Origin: Rickettsiales bacterium
Lineage (GTDB): Bacteria > Pseudomonadota > Alphaproteobacteria > Rickettsiales > UBA998
NCBI GenBank assembly: GCA_028279475.1
Contig: JANQNR010000004.1
Coordinates: 124,001-188,000 of the forward strand
DNA length: 64,000 nt
Reading direction: 5' to 3'
In this document: in pieces, positions 8,808 through 17,174 of the stretch
Layout of the letters: each line of letters begins with the position of its first letter
Numbering within the stretch: the stretch's first letter is position 1
Notes under the pieces: model-generated
The model's database searches: none
What the model was told of the DNA's origin: nothing
Seen by the model: the letters and a program-made list of their open reading frames with translations, nothing else
Program-made: the position numbers and the translations under genes

Positions 8808-10157
8808 ATGGTAAACTTGGCGCCAGATAAAGAGAATTCGAAGGAAGAAGAGCATGCTCCGAAAAAAACGGGCGGCGAACATGCGTTCAATTTCACGTCC
8901 TGGTTTTTGTTCGGCTGGATTATCAATTCTCTTAGCGGTGTGGCGACCGCGGAATATGCGAATAACAGACCAGGGAGTTGGGCGTATGGGGCGAAAAGAT
9001 GGGCGCAGGAACATGCAGCCAACATCTACGAATGGGTTAACAACAAGATTAGCCCCAAAGATATTCAAGAGTTGCAGAAAATATTTCTAAAGCGGGTTTC
9101 ACAGGTTGACCTTCCTGATGAGGTCGTCAAGCAATTTATTAAGGATGGCGTATTTAATGCTAAGGGTGAACATAATCAGGCGTTCTATGATTTATTTCAA
9201 CAGGAAGGCGGCTTTAAAGAGGTTGCCGACAAGTTAGGGAAAGGGTTCTCCGCCGAAAATATTGAGCAATTACGCAACCATATGCTCCGTCAGGAAACTG
9301 GTCGTGATACGATTGCAACGCTGGCAACGCTACTTGCCCTATGCGCCGGTGGGTTCATCGTGATGGTGCCGATCAAGCTGATGGAAGACAATAAGCGCCC
9401 GATGGTGGAATGGCTGGATAAGCATGTGGTGGATCCGTTTAAGCAGATCACGGGACAGGCGCCGGCGACCGCTATGGAGAAGGAGCGGCTGGAAGAGCAG
9501 CGCAAGGAACGATATGATTATTTTAGCCAGACAGAAAAACAGACTTGGGCTAGTGTACTTAAGAGTCGTCTTGTCGGGCTTATCCCTATCTATGTCTTTC
9601 ATCTGTCGATGGGCGGAAAGAATAACATCGTCAAGTTAGGGCAGGAAAAGATCACCGGTGATTATGTCAACCCTGATCCCAATGTGGGGTTTGGCGGTGT
9701 CGGACATATGGCCGAGCAGTTTGGTAATTGGGCGGGTGCAAGTGCTCATAATATCACTCCGGACTCTGCCAAACAACATATAGCCAATCAATGGGTCACC
9801 GACGAATTCAGAAATAACCACAGCCTGCCTGCCGGTGGTGATCACAGCAAGCGCTGGATGCAGGAAAAACTTGAGTGGCTGGCGATTGATGTCGGCTACA
9901 GCTTCTTTGCGACGGTTTTTACCTTCGGACTGTCGCGCATTTTTGGAAAAAAGTCTGATGATAATCAACAGGTGGAAACAGCCAATAACATCACGCCAGT
10001 AAAGGGCGAACTATCGTCAAAGCGTGCCCACATGGCTTCCGTAGGGAGTCAGGCTGCATCGCGCATTTATGAAAAGACACCGACGACTTCCCTACATATG
10101 GCTGAACATGCGGGTGCTGTTGAAACGGCACCTGAACGTCTCAGAGAATCCCTGTAA
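8808..10157 (+). CDS. Unrecognised multi-pass membrane protein
   Basis: A 449-residue protein I cannot assign to a family. It has four likely membrane segments, near residues 29-47, 168-187, 252-268 and 358-378. A charged N-terminus is rich in Glu, Lys and His. The soluble loop at ~80-165 is helical and charged. A second loop at ~285-350 is rich in Gly, His and Asn (GFGGVGHMAEQFGNWAGASAH). A polar, low-complexity C-terminus follows. There is no signal peptide and no catalytic motif I know. The ATG at 8808 directly follows a TATAAT box. Codon use looks like the neighbours, so recent transfer is not obvious. Confidence 0.7.
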   Translation: MVNLAPDKENSKEEEHAPKKTGGEHAFNFTSWFLFGWIINSLSGVATAEYANNRPGSWAYGAKRWAQEHAANIYEWVNNKISPKDIQELQKIFLKRVSQVDLPDEVVKQFIKDGVFNAKGEHNQAFYDLFQQEGGFKEVADKLGKGFSAENIEQLRNHMLRQETGRDTIATLATLLALCAGGFIVMVPIKLMEDNKRPMVEWLDKHVVDPFKQITGQAPATAMEKERLEEQRKERYDYFSQTEKQTWASVLKSRLVGLIPIYVFHLSMGGKNNIVKLGQEKITGDYVNPDPNVGFGGVGHMAEQFGNWAGASAHNITPDSAKQHIANQWVTDEFRNNHSLPAGGDHSKRWMQEKLEWLAIDVGYSFFATVFTFGLSRIFGKKSDDNQQVETANNITPVKGELSSKRAHMASVGSQAASRIYEKTPTTSLHMAEHAGAVETAPERLRESL

Positions 10158-10218
10158 GTAGCGCTGACGATGGAAAGAGTCGTTGCTTTCGCTGTCTCAC
10201 GGCGCTAATCATAGGCAC

Positions 10219-10656
10219 ATGCATGTTTTAATTGTCGTTGCTGATTTCTATGAAGACATTGCCGAAATGTTGCTGGCAGGTGCCATTGATGCGCTGGTAG
10301 AAGCAGATGCAGCCTATGAAGTGATACGGGTTCCTGGGGCGCTGGAAGTGCCTGTCGCAATTGCCATGGCGGCGCATCATGTCGGCGAGTATGACGGGTT
10401 TATTGCCCTGGGCTGTGTGATTCGTGGGGAAACCAGCCATTATGAGACGGTGTGCGAAGAAAGTGCGCGTGGCTTGACAGAGCTTGGTGTTCGGGAAAGG
10501 CTAGCGATTGGTAACGGAATATTAACGGTTGAATCCAAGGCGCAGGCAGAAGTGCGTGCGAATCCGGAAAAGAAGGACAAGGGTAGGGGAGCGGCGCTTG
10601 CTTGTTTGCGACTGGCGGAGATTCAGCAGCATTATCATCAGAAGGCAGGCGCGTAA
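10219..10656 (+). CDS. ribH: 6,7-dimethyl-8-ribityllumazine synthase RibH
   Basis: RibH condenses 3,4-dihydroxy-2-butanone 4-phosphate with the ribityl-aminouracil to form the direct precursor of riboflavin, acting as an oligomeric shell in the cytoplasm. Family motifs are [40 protein letters not shown] and NGILTVES. I start at ATG 10219 (MHVLIVV), because the ORF track's earlier TTG start adds a non-conserved 12 residues. At 145 residues it is normal. Its TAA overlaps the dcd ATG (TAATG), implying translational coupling. Confidence 0.93.
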   Translation: MHVLIVVADFYEDIAEMLLAGAIDALVEADAAYEVIRVPGALEVPVAIAMAAHHVGEYDGFIALGCVIRGETSHYETVCEESARGLTELGVRERLAIGNGILTVESKAQAEVRANPEKKDKGRGAALACLRLAEIQQHYHQKAGA

Positions 10657-11219
10657 TGGGAATTATGCCGGATCACTGGATACGCCAGCAGGCAACCGAA
10701 CATGGTATGATCGAACCGTACGTCGATAAGCTAACGCGTGACGGTGTGATATCTTATGGCGTCTCATCGTATGGGTATGATGCGCGTGTCTCCGACGAAT
10801 TCAAGATTTTTACTAATGTCGATTCGGCGGTGGTTGATCCAAAAAGCTTTGCCACCAATGGCTTTGTCGATCGCAAAACCGATATTTGTACCATTCCTCC
10901 TAACAGCTTCGTGTTGGCGCGTACCGTGGAATATTTCCGCATCCCGCGCGATGTGCTGGTCATTTGCGTGGGGAAATCCACTTATGCACGCTGCGGCATT
11001 ATTGTAAATGTGACGCCGCTGGAACCGGAATGGGAAGGGCATGTCACATTGGAATTTTCTAACACGACGCCGCTGCCGGCACGTATTTATGCCAATGAGG
11101 GTGCATGCCAATTCCTGTTTCTGAAAGCCGATAGCGTCTGCGAGACGTCGTATGGCGATCGTAAGGGCAAATACATGCACCAGCAGGGAGTCACTTTACC
11201 TGTTGTAGAGAAAGTATAA
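10656..11219 (+). CDS. dcd: dCTP deaminase
   Basis: Converts dCTP to dUTP for thymidylate synthesis. Motifs are [46 protein letters not shown] and the catalytic [19 protein letters not shown] segment with its Glu. The start at 10656 follows from overlap with the ribH stop; the ORF-track start at 10602 lies inside ribH. The 187-residue length and the GKYMHQQG C-terminus match Gram-negative Dcd, which needs a separate dUTPase. Confidence 0.95.
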   Translation: MGIMPDHWIRQQATEHGMIEPYVDKLTRDGVISYGVSSYGYDARVSDEFKIFTNVDSAVVDPKSFATNGFVDRKTDICTIPPNSFVLARTVEYFRIPRDVLVICVGKSTYARCGIIVNVTPLEPEWEGHVTLEFSNTTPLPARIYANEGACQFLFLKADSVCETSYGDRKGKYMHQQGVTLPVVEKV

Positions 11220-11252
11220 TTGTTCTTCGTTTCAACAATAAAATAGTATAAA

Positions 11253-11525
11253 ATGTTGTATGAGTTTGAATATGATGTTGAGAAAAGCGCTGCGAATCAA
11301 GAGAAGCACGGTATAGATTTCGAAGCGGCTAAAGAAATATGGAATGATGAGTGCCGTCTGGAGATTCCTGCTATTTCAAGAGGGGAATCCAGATATGCAG
11401 TCATCGGAAGGCTGAATGGCAAGTTATGGATAGCATTTGTCACCTATCGACGCTCCGTTATTCGCATTATTTCCGTGAGACGGGCACGTAGAAAAGAGGC
11501 AGAATTATATGAATATCAAAAGTAG
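11253..11525 (+). CDS. brnT: BrnT-family ribonuclease toxin
   Basis: A 90-residue protein with the BrnT pattern: FEYDVEKSAANQEKHGIDFEAAKEIW at the N-terminus, then GRLNGKLWIAFVTYR and the terminal IRIISVRRARRKEAELYE. BrnT toxins have a RelE-like fold and degrade RNA, and are neutralised by the co-encoded antitoxin. The downstream gene overlaps by 17 bp. The ATG follows an AT-rich stretch with a possible TAGTAT -10 and a short TTGTT/AACAA dyad that could serve autoregulation. Confidence 0.85.
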   Translation: MLYEFEYDVEKSAANQEKHGIDFEAAKEIWNDECRLEIPAISRGESRYAVIGRLNGKLWIAFVTYRRSVIRIISVRRARRKEAELYEYQK

Positions 11526-11748
11526 TGAAGAGTTGGATCGTATCTTTGATAATGGTAAGGAGGACATGTTACCTTATTTTGATACGGAACGTGCGCGACG
11601 CCCAGGATTGGAAATTCAACCGATGCAGTTTGAGTGTCCTTCCTGGATGGCGGAAGCGTTAGATGCGGAAGCCATGAGGCAAGGTGTATCACGACAATCA
11701 TTAATTCAGCAATGGTTGGCGGAAAAGTTGCCGCACGCTGATAAATAA
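11509..11748 (+). CDS. Ribbon-helix-helix antitoxin of the BrnT pair
   Basis: A 79-residue protein overlapping the toxin gene's end. The N-terminal half (SEELDRIFDNGKEDMLPYF) should wrap the toxin. The C-terminal half (MQFECPSWMAEALDAEAMRQGVSRQSLIQQWLAEKL) reads as a CopG/MetJ-type ribbon-helix-helix DNA-binding domain. It differs from canonical BrnA, which usually has a KxxVxLRLD strand and a YQTRIN helix, so I avoid the brnA symbol. The toxin-first order is typical of brnTA. Confidence 0.8.
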   Translation: MNIKSSEELDRIFDNGKEDMLPYFDTERARRPGLEIQPMQFECPSWMAEALDAEAMRQGVSRQSLIQQWLAEKLPHADK

Positions 11749-11784
11749 TATAGCGCACTCATTGGCATTCGCTTATAACGTCTT

Positions 11785-13077
11785 ATGGACAAAATCCGTA
11801 TTAAAGGCGGGCAACCGCTCCATGGCGCTATTCGTATCAGCGGTGCCAAGAATGCAGCGCTGCCATTGATGTGTGCGTCGTTACTGACTGACAAGCCGCT
11901 CACCTTGCATAATATTCCCTATCTGGCGGATATTGTAACGATGGCGCGGCTGTTGATGCAGCATGGGGTTGAAATCCGGATGACCGACGCGTTGGAAAAG
12001 CAAGAGCTGGGGGGCATGACCCTGGGGCGTACGTTGGTCTTTGATGGATCGAATATCACTAGCCGCACAGCACCCTATGAGATTGTTAGAAAAATGCGCG
12101 CATCGGTACTGGTGCTGGGGCCATTGTTGGCGCGTTTTGGTGAGGCACGCGTATCACTGCCGGGTGGTTGTGCGATCGGCACTAGGCCTATTGATCTGCA
12201 TCTGAAAGCGCTAGAGCAGATGGGTGCAGAGATTGAGCTGGATCAGGGCTATGTAGTCGCCAAGGCTCCTAAAGGCTTACAAGGGGCGGAAATCTACTTT
12301 GACAAGGTATCCGTTGGCGCGACGGAAAACCTGCTAATGGCCGCATCGCTGGCGAATGGCACAACCGTGTTGAACAATGCTGCACGCGAACCGGAAGTCT
12401 GTGATCTGGCGCATTGTCTGGTGGCCATGGGGGCAAAGATTGAGGGTATTGGTACGGCGCGGCTAGAAATCCACGGACAATCAGCGCTCAATGCTGCATC
12501 GCATTCGGTCATTGCCGATCGTATTGAGGCAGGCACCTATCTGGCCTGCGTGGCCATTGCGGGGGGTGAGGTGCAGCTCAAATCTGCTCCCATTGAAGCG
12601 CTGAAGCCGGTATTGGAAAAATGCCGTGAGGCAGGGCTTGCATTAAATATAGAAGATAATGAGTTGACTGTGGTCAGTAATGGCACCGTTGAGCCAGTCG
12701 ATATTATCACTCAACCACATCCTGGCTTTCCAACTGATATGCAGGCGCAGTTCATGGCCATGATGCTGCTGACAGGGGGAACAGCGACTATCACCGAGAC
12801 GATTTTTGAGAATCGCTTTATGCATGTGCCGGAATTATTGCGTATGGGCGCTAACATTCATGTCAATGGCCGTTCCGCCATTATTAAAGGTGTGGATGCA
12901 TTGCATGGTGCCAATGTGATGGCGACTGATCTGCGAGCGTCTGTGTCCTTAGTAATCGCCGCGTTAGCAACGAATGATGAAACGGTATTGCACCGTATTT
13001 ATCATCTGGATCGTGGTTATGAAAACCTGGAGGCAAAACTAGCGGCGTGCGGTGCTGACATTCGCCGCATCTCCTGA
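11785..13077 (+). CDS. murA: UDP-N-acetylglucosamine 1-carboxyvinyltransferase MurA
   Basis: Catalyses the first committed step of peptidoglycan synthesis, transfer of enolpyruvate from PEP to UDP-GlcNAc. Visible motifs are [20 protein letters not shown] at the N-terminus, [25 protein letters not shown], and the catalytic loop [15 protein letters not shown] with the active-site Cys that fosfomycin attacks. [14 protein letters not shown] is near the C-terminus. At 430 residues it is normal. It is transcribed alone here, convergent with lolA. Confidence 0.96.
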   Translation: MDKIRIKGGQPLHGAIRISGAKNAALPLMCASLLTDKPLTLHNIPYLADIVTMARLLMQHGVEIRMTDALEKQELGGMTLGRTLVFDGSNITSRTAPYEIVRKMRASVLVLGPLLARFGEARVSLPGGCAIGTRPIDLHLKALEQMGAEIELDQGYVVAKAPKGLQGAEIYFDKVSVGATENLLMAASLANGTTVLNNAAREPEVCDLAHCLVAMGAKIEGIGTARLEIHGQSALNAASHSVIADRIEAGTYLACVAIAGGEVQLKSAPIEALKPVLEKCREAGLALNIEDNELTVVSNGTVEPVDIITQPHPGFPTDMQAQFMAMMLLTGGTATITETIFENRFMHVPELLRMGANIHVNGRSAIIKGVDALHGANVMATDLRASVSLVIAALATNDETVLHRIYHLDRGYENLEAKLAACGADIRRIS

Positions 13078-13145
13078 TGGACACATCTATATTTTCCATA
13101 ATATATATTATAGGATTATTTGATTGCGAAGTGGGGATCGTTATA

Positions 13146-13793
13146 TTAGCGATTGCGGCGCTTACTGTGACTCCCGATAAATTCGAACAGTTCGTCATCC
13201 AGCGTCAGGTTTAACTCGGCATTGCTTAGAGAAATGTTGGTTTCTTCGCCCTTGGCGTCTTTAAGCAGGATATTGCGTAATTTGTATGGTGTGGTTTCAA
13301 ATTCAAATGCCAATTCACCTTCGTCCGGGGTTTCTTTTTGTGTGATGCGAAGTGTTGCTGCTCCATCTTGCTCAAAGGCGTAAAGTATTTGAATCTTTGG
13401 ATCATTAAAGTCTACATGCTTCTTAGCTAGAAACCCCGCCAACGTATCCTGAATGGGAATGTCGCTCACCTGATCGAGTTCGTAGTCATAATAGCGCAGG
13501 ATCGTGCCACGCGAGAGCATAATGACGGGCACCGGCGGATCGTACTGCCAGCGCATCTTTCCCGGCCGCTCCAGATAGAGCGTGCCGCTGGCAAGTGCGC
13601 CATCCGGGGCGATCTGGGTAAAGCTGGCCTTGAGTGACTGCACCTCATTCAAATAGTCTTGCGCTTGCGCAACCACAGCGGCATCGACCTGCGGCGAACT
13701 CCCCTTCCCTTGCCATGGCAACCCATTATTGCTGCTTGCAGGCAGTGCAACCGTCATGCTCATGATCCATAGGACAAACAGCCATGGTTTCAT
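13146..13793 (-). CDS. lolA: Outer-membrane lipoprotein carrier LolA
   Basis: A 215-residue periplasmic carrier that takes lipoproteins from LolCDE to the outer membrane. A hydrophobic signal peptide spans residues 3-20. The domain shows the LolA pattern AQDYLNEVQSLKASFTQIAPDG, SGTLYLERPGKMRWQYDPP and a DPVPV-type strand, and ends in NAELNLTLDDELFEF. Its ATG lies one base after the recR stop, so it is the last gene of the dnaX-ybaB-recR-lolA unit. Confidence 0.88.
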   Translation of the reverse strand: MKPWLFVLWIMSMTVALPASSNNGLPWQGKGSSPQVDAAVVAQAQDYLNEVQSLKASFTQIAPDGALASGTLYLERPGKMRWQYDPPVPVIMLSRGTILRYYDYELDQVSDIPIQDTLAGFLAKKHVDFNDPKIQILYAFEQDGAATLRITQKETPDEGELAFEFETTPYKLRNILLKDAKGEETNISLSNAELNLTLDDELFEFIGSHSKRRNR

Positions 13794-13794
13794 G

Positions 13795-14406
13795 TCATAC
13801 CGCCAGTCTGGCCGTGAGCGCGGCGCCTAGCGTGCCGTCATCCAGATAATCCAGCTCCCCACCTATCGGGATGCCCTGCGCCAGCCGGGTAATGCGCAAC
13901 CGGCTGCTATCCAGCTGATCCATGATATAATGCGCCGTCATCTGGCCATCGGCGGTGGCATTGGTTGCTAGAATAATCTCATTCACGTGTGGAGCCGCAC
14001 TCCGCTCAATCAGCTTGGGAATCCCTAATTGCTCCGGCCCTACCCCATCCATGGCTGAGAGCACACCACCCAGTACATGATAGGTGCCACGAAACATCCC
14101 GGCGCGCTCCATCGCCCATAAATCCGCCAATTCTTCCACAACGCAAATCACGCTCGTATCACGAGTCTGATCCTCGCAGATATGACAGGGATTGATCACA
14201 TCCATGTTGCCGCAGGTGTCGCAGCGCTGAATGGATTCGGACAGTTCCGTCAATTGCTGAATTAACGGTTCCAATACTTTCTCCTTACGGCGGAGCAGAT
14301 GTAGCACAATACGACGCGCAGAGCGTGGCCCTAAGCCCGGAAGCTTTCCCACTGTGCTAATCAATTGGTCAATGGCTGATGGCGGTTTATTATGCCCTAT
14401 CTGCAT
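13795..14406 (-). CDS. recR: Recombination protein RecR
   Basis: RecR works with RecF and RecO to load RecA onto SSB-coated gaps. The 203-residue protein shows the helix-hairpin-helix LPGLGPRSARRIVLHLL, a four-cysteine zinc finger (CDTCGNMDVINPCHIC), and a TOPRIM domain (SVICVVEELADLWAMER) with YHVLGG and ATNATADGQMTAHYI. It lies directly downstream of ybaB as in most bacteria. Confidence 0.96.
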   Translation of the reverse strand: MQIGHNKPPSAIDQLISTVGKLPGLGPRSARRIVLHLLRRKEKVLEPLIQQLTELSESIQRCDTCGNMDVINPCHICEDQTRDTSVICVVEELADLWAMERAGMFRGTYHVLGGVLSAMDGVGPEQLGIPKLIERSAAPHVNEIILATNATADGQMTAHYIMDQLDSSRLRITRLAQGIPIGGELDYLDDGTLGAALTARLAV

Positions 14407-14430
14407 GGTAATAGCATACCAGATTGCTTG

Positions 14431-14754
14431 CTAAAATGGCATTTTAAAATCAGCCGGCAGTCCCATCCCACCGGTTAACGCACCCATCTGATCTTGCGCG
14501 GCATTATCGGCTTTCTTCTTGGCATCATTGAAGGCGGCAACCATCAAATCTTCCAGAATGTCTTTTTCATCTACTTGCATCAGTGAGTCATCGATATTGA
14601 CGCGTAGCATCTCGCCTTTGCCACTCACGGCCACTTTCAGCATTCCGCCACCTGCTACGCCCTCATATTCCTGGTTGGCTAGCTCTTCCTGCATATCCAT
14701 CATTTTCTGCTGCATCTGCTGCGCCTGCTTCATCATTTTCTGAAGATTCATCAT
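14431..14754 (-). CDS. ybaB: YbaB/EbfC nucleoid-associated protein
   Basis: A 107-residue DNA-binding protein: a Met/Gln-rich coiled-coil start (MNLQKMMKQAQQMQQKM), a beta region EYEGVAGGGMLKVAVSGKGE, a DILEDLMVAAFNDAKKKAD helix, and a terminal GMGLPADFKMPF. The family forms dimers that coat DNA. It sits between dnaX and recR, the conserved order. Confidence 0.94.
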   Translation of the reverse strand: MMNLQKMMKQAQQMQQKMMDMQEELANQEYEGVAGGGMLKVAVSGKGEMLRVNIDDSLMQVDEKDILEDLMVAAFNDAKKKADNAAQDQMGALTGGMGLPADFKMPF

Positions 14755-14769
14755 TGTTTCCTGTCGTGG

Positions 14770-16488
14770 TTATGTGGTTGGTAATGTTTCAATCTCTACC
14801 ATAGTGGCATCGTCAAAGCATTCAAGGATGGAAGCGACTAACGGATGCGTGGACGCTTCTTTCATGCGTGCTTCGCGGTGTCGCTGCTCCTGTTGCGCCA
14901 GTGTTGTTGCTCCCTCTTCATCGGAACGTGTAATGCGCCAGGGCTGGCCAGTCTGACGTGTCAGGAACATTTTCAACTCACTCTGGGCATTTGTGGTAAG
15001 CGTTGACCCCTTCCCTATCACTAACTCACCTGGCACACAGAAGACCAGCTGAATGCCTTCACGCAGATGGTGCAGTAGGATTGCCTCGCGCTTTTCTTCA
15101 AGGAGCGCAACAATTTCTTCAAATGATGCAATGGCTTGCGCTGGGTTGTTGGCCACCAGTGTTAAATGCTCTGCGTTTGGCCGCGCAACATCATAGGCCA
15201 TTGTTTCCATCGTGGGAGCGACTGCCTGTGCTGGCGATGCCTGCGTTTGTAATGCCGGAGCGGGTGTCATCACAGGTGCTGACACGTTTGCAGGAGTAGC
15301 GGCTCCATTCGTCGGCGGTGATTGATGCAGGGCTTTGACCAGATCACCGGGATCGGGCAGATTGGCGGCGTAGCTGAAACGAATGAACAACATCTCGGCT
15401 GCGGCCAACGCATTCGGTGCGCGCTTCAACTCATCCAGCCCTTTCAGCAGAAGCTGCCATGCTTTGGTCACGGACGCAATGGTTAGTTTGCTCTTCATCG
15501 TTTGCAGCACATCACGTTCGTGATCCGAATAGGTGCGATCCATACGATAGTCTGGCATGACCAGCATACGGCTAAGGACATGCGCCGTCTGCATCATATC
15601 CTGCACCAAAGTCACCATATTGGCGCCATCCTGATGTTGCGCCTGAAGTAATTCCAGCGCGTCCTTACACTCCCCGGCAAATAAATGCTGCAACATGGTA
15701 TAGAGCCGGGTACGATCGACCAACCCCAGCACACCTCGCACCGTTTCAGCGCTAACCACGATGCCGCTATCCGAACCGGTTTCACTATGAGCAATGGCCT
15801 GATCCAGCAGTGAAAGCGCATCCCGCACCGAGCCTTCCGAAGCGATGGCAATCAGTTCCAGCGCCTCTGCATCTGCTTTCACCTGCTCTTTTTCGGCGAT
15901 GCTTTGCAGATGCTGCGTCATTTCTTCGGTTGTTAGGCGGCGTAGATCAAAGCGCTGGCAGCGTGACAGGATGGTCACCGGAATCTTGCGTATTTCCGTG
16001 GTCGCCAGCACGAAAATCACATGATCCGGCGGCTCTTCCAGTGTTTTCAATAGCGCGTTAAAGGCGCTGTTGGAAAGCATGTGCGCCTCGTCAATGATAT
16101 AGACCTTGTAGCGTCCGGAGGATGGTTTATAACGCGCTGATTCAATGATTTCGCGGACATCGCCAACACCGGTATGCGAGGCCGCGTCCATCTCCAGCAC
16201 ATCAACATGCCGGTCTTCGCGAATCTGGACACAATTGGCACAGACGCCGCATGGGGTAATAGTCGGGCGGTCGATACTCCCCTCTTCCCCGATGCAGTTC
16301 ATCGCTTTGGCGATAATGCGCGCTGTCGTCGTTTTGCCGATGCCTCGGATGCCGGTGAGCAGGAAGGCATGGGCAATACGCCCGGTTTCAAACGCATTGG
16401 TCAGGGTACGCACCAACACCTCCTGTCCGACCAGATCGTCAAAATTCTGTGGCCGGTAGGCTCGGGCTAATACGCGGTAATCACTCAT
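14770..16488 (-). CDS. dnaX: DNA polymerase III gamma/tau subunit DnaX
   Basis: The clamp-loader ATPase subunit. The N-terminus YRVLARAYRPQNFDDLVGQE is diagnostic. Walker A is GIRGIGKTTTAR. A zinc site is formed by MNC, then TPCGVCANC. Walker B is YIIDEAHMLS, and the sensor segment is TTEIRKIPVTILSRCQRFD. The Pro/Ala-rich region near residues 390-430 precedes a C-terminal tau-like domain. At 572 residues it is within the family range. I did not see a strong A-run frameshift site. First gene of a four-gene minus-strand operon. Confidence 0.96.
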   Translation of the reverse strand: MSDYRVLARAYRPQNFDDLVGQEVLVRTLTNAFETGRIAHAFLLTGIRGIGKTTTARIIAKAMNCIGEEGSIDRPTITPCGVCANCVQIREDRHVDVLEMDAASHTGVGDVREIIESARYKPSSGRYKVYIIDEAHMLSNSAFNALLKTLEEPPDHVIFVLATTEIRKIPVTILSRCQRFDLRRLTTEEMTQHLQSIAEKEQVKADAEALELIAIASEGSVRDALSLLDQAIAHSETGSDSGIVVSAETVRGVLGLVDRTRLYTMLQHLFAGECKDALELLQAQHQDGANMVTLVQDMMQTAHVLSRMLVMPDYRMDRTYSDHERDVLQTMKSKLTIASVTKAWQLLLKGLDELKRAPNALAAAEMLFIRFSYAANLPDPGDLVKALHQSPPTNGAATPANVSAPVMTPAPALQTQASPAQAVAPTMETMAYDVARPNAEHLTLVANNPAQAIASFEEIVALLEEKREAILLHHLREGIQLVFCVPGELVIGKGSTLTTNAQSELKMFLTRQTGQPWRITRSDEEGATTLAQQEQRHREARMKEASTHPLVASILECFDDATMVEIETLPTT

Positions 16489-16603
16489 GGGACGTCACTG
16501 TAGAAGCCCCCTTCCCGCTTGTCCAGTGTTGTTGTGGTTGCGTTGAGGATAAGAACAGGGTAACAATGTGTATACAATGTCGTTTTTATGTATGGGTGTT
16601 CAT

Positions 16604-16789
16604 ATGGACAACCAACGTACTGGTATTTCTGGTGCTCCTTTCCGTTTTATATTATCTTATAATGAAGTAAGGGGGAGGTGGATATATATAGCAAATCCAA
16701 AGGGCAAATATAATCAAGAAACCGCAAGGCAAATAATAGATTATAGGAATTCTGAAGGTCTAAAGCCTGAAGACATCATCGACGAATAG
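16604..16789 (+). CDS. Small hypothetical protein ending at a terminator
   Basis: About 61 residues if translation starts at ATG 16604 (MDNQRTGISGAPFRF); upstream in-frame starts at 16592, 16577 (ATG) and 16568 (GTG) are possible. I recognise no family. The sequence is polar with several aromatic residues (GRWIYIANPKGKYNQETARQ) and looks like a small soluble protein. Its TAG lies inside the stem of a strong rho-independent terminator, which supports real transcription. A second open frame (16566-16670) overlaps it. Confidence 0.45.
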   Translation: MDNQRTGISGAPFRFILSYNEVRGRWIYIANPKGKYNQETARQIIDYRNSEGLKPEDIIDE

Positions 16790-16813
16790 CTGCTTTCGGG
16801 CAGCTTTTTTTTT
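16788..16813 (+). terminator. Rho-independent terminator
   Basis: AGCTGC and GCAGCT pair around a TTTCGG loop, followed by a run of nine Ts. The stop codon of the small gene at 16604 overlaps the stem. Confidence 0.85.
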
Positions 16814-16861
16814 ATAGAAATCCCGCTTGAGCCGCTTCCTCTTATCTCCTATACTCCGCCC

Positions 16862-17158
16862 ATGCAGAAGGATTCCCGTATATTTGATGATGTTGCCCGT
16901 ATGATGTCGGGGGCTACGAATCTGGCGTTTGATATGAAGCGCGAGGTGGAAGCGATGGTCGCGCAGCAACTGGAAGCCATGCTGGGTAAAACATCACTGG
17001 TGACACGGGAAGAATTCGAAGCCGTGAAAGCCATGGCCGTGAAGGCGCGTGAAGAAAATGATGCGCTCAGAACCGAACTGGAAGCGTTCAAAAGCTCGAA
17101 AAAGACCGTTCCGTCTTCTAAAAAGCCAGCGACGAAGAAAACATCCCCCGACTCATAA
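16862..17158 (+). CDS. ubiK: UbiK/BMFP-family accessory factor
   Basis: A 98-residue protein with a membrane-fusogenic-type N-terminus (IFDDVARMMSGATNLAFDMKREVEAMVAQQLEAML) and a coiled coil (VTREEFEAVKAMAVKAREENDALRTELEAF), ending in a Lys/Ser/Pro tail. The family (YqiC/UbiK) assists ubiquinone-biosynthesis enzymes and associates with membranes. The start ATG has little spacer to an obvious ribosome site. It ends 16 bp before ilvE on the same strand. Confidence 0.82.
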   Translation: MQKDSRIFDDVARMMSGATNLAFDMKREVEAMVAQQLEAMLGKTSLVTREEFEAVKAMAVKAREENDALRTELEAFKSSKKTVPSSKKPATKKTSPDS

Positions 17159-17174
17159 GGTGCACATCCCTCCT

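Noticed and set aside
10183-10218. TTG start of ribH
   Set aside because: It adds a non-conserved 12-residue tail; ATG 10219 gives the standard RibH N-terminus.
13096-13112. AT-rich palindrome between murA and lolA
   Set aside because: ATAATATATATTAT is low complexity without GC stem or T-run, so not a credible terminator or operator.
16489-16603. 4.5S/SRP RNA (ffs), often near dnaX
   Set aside because: The conserved GGTCCGGAAGGAAGCAGCC-type loop is not present; only a possible small-gene leader is seen.
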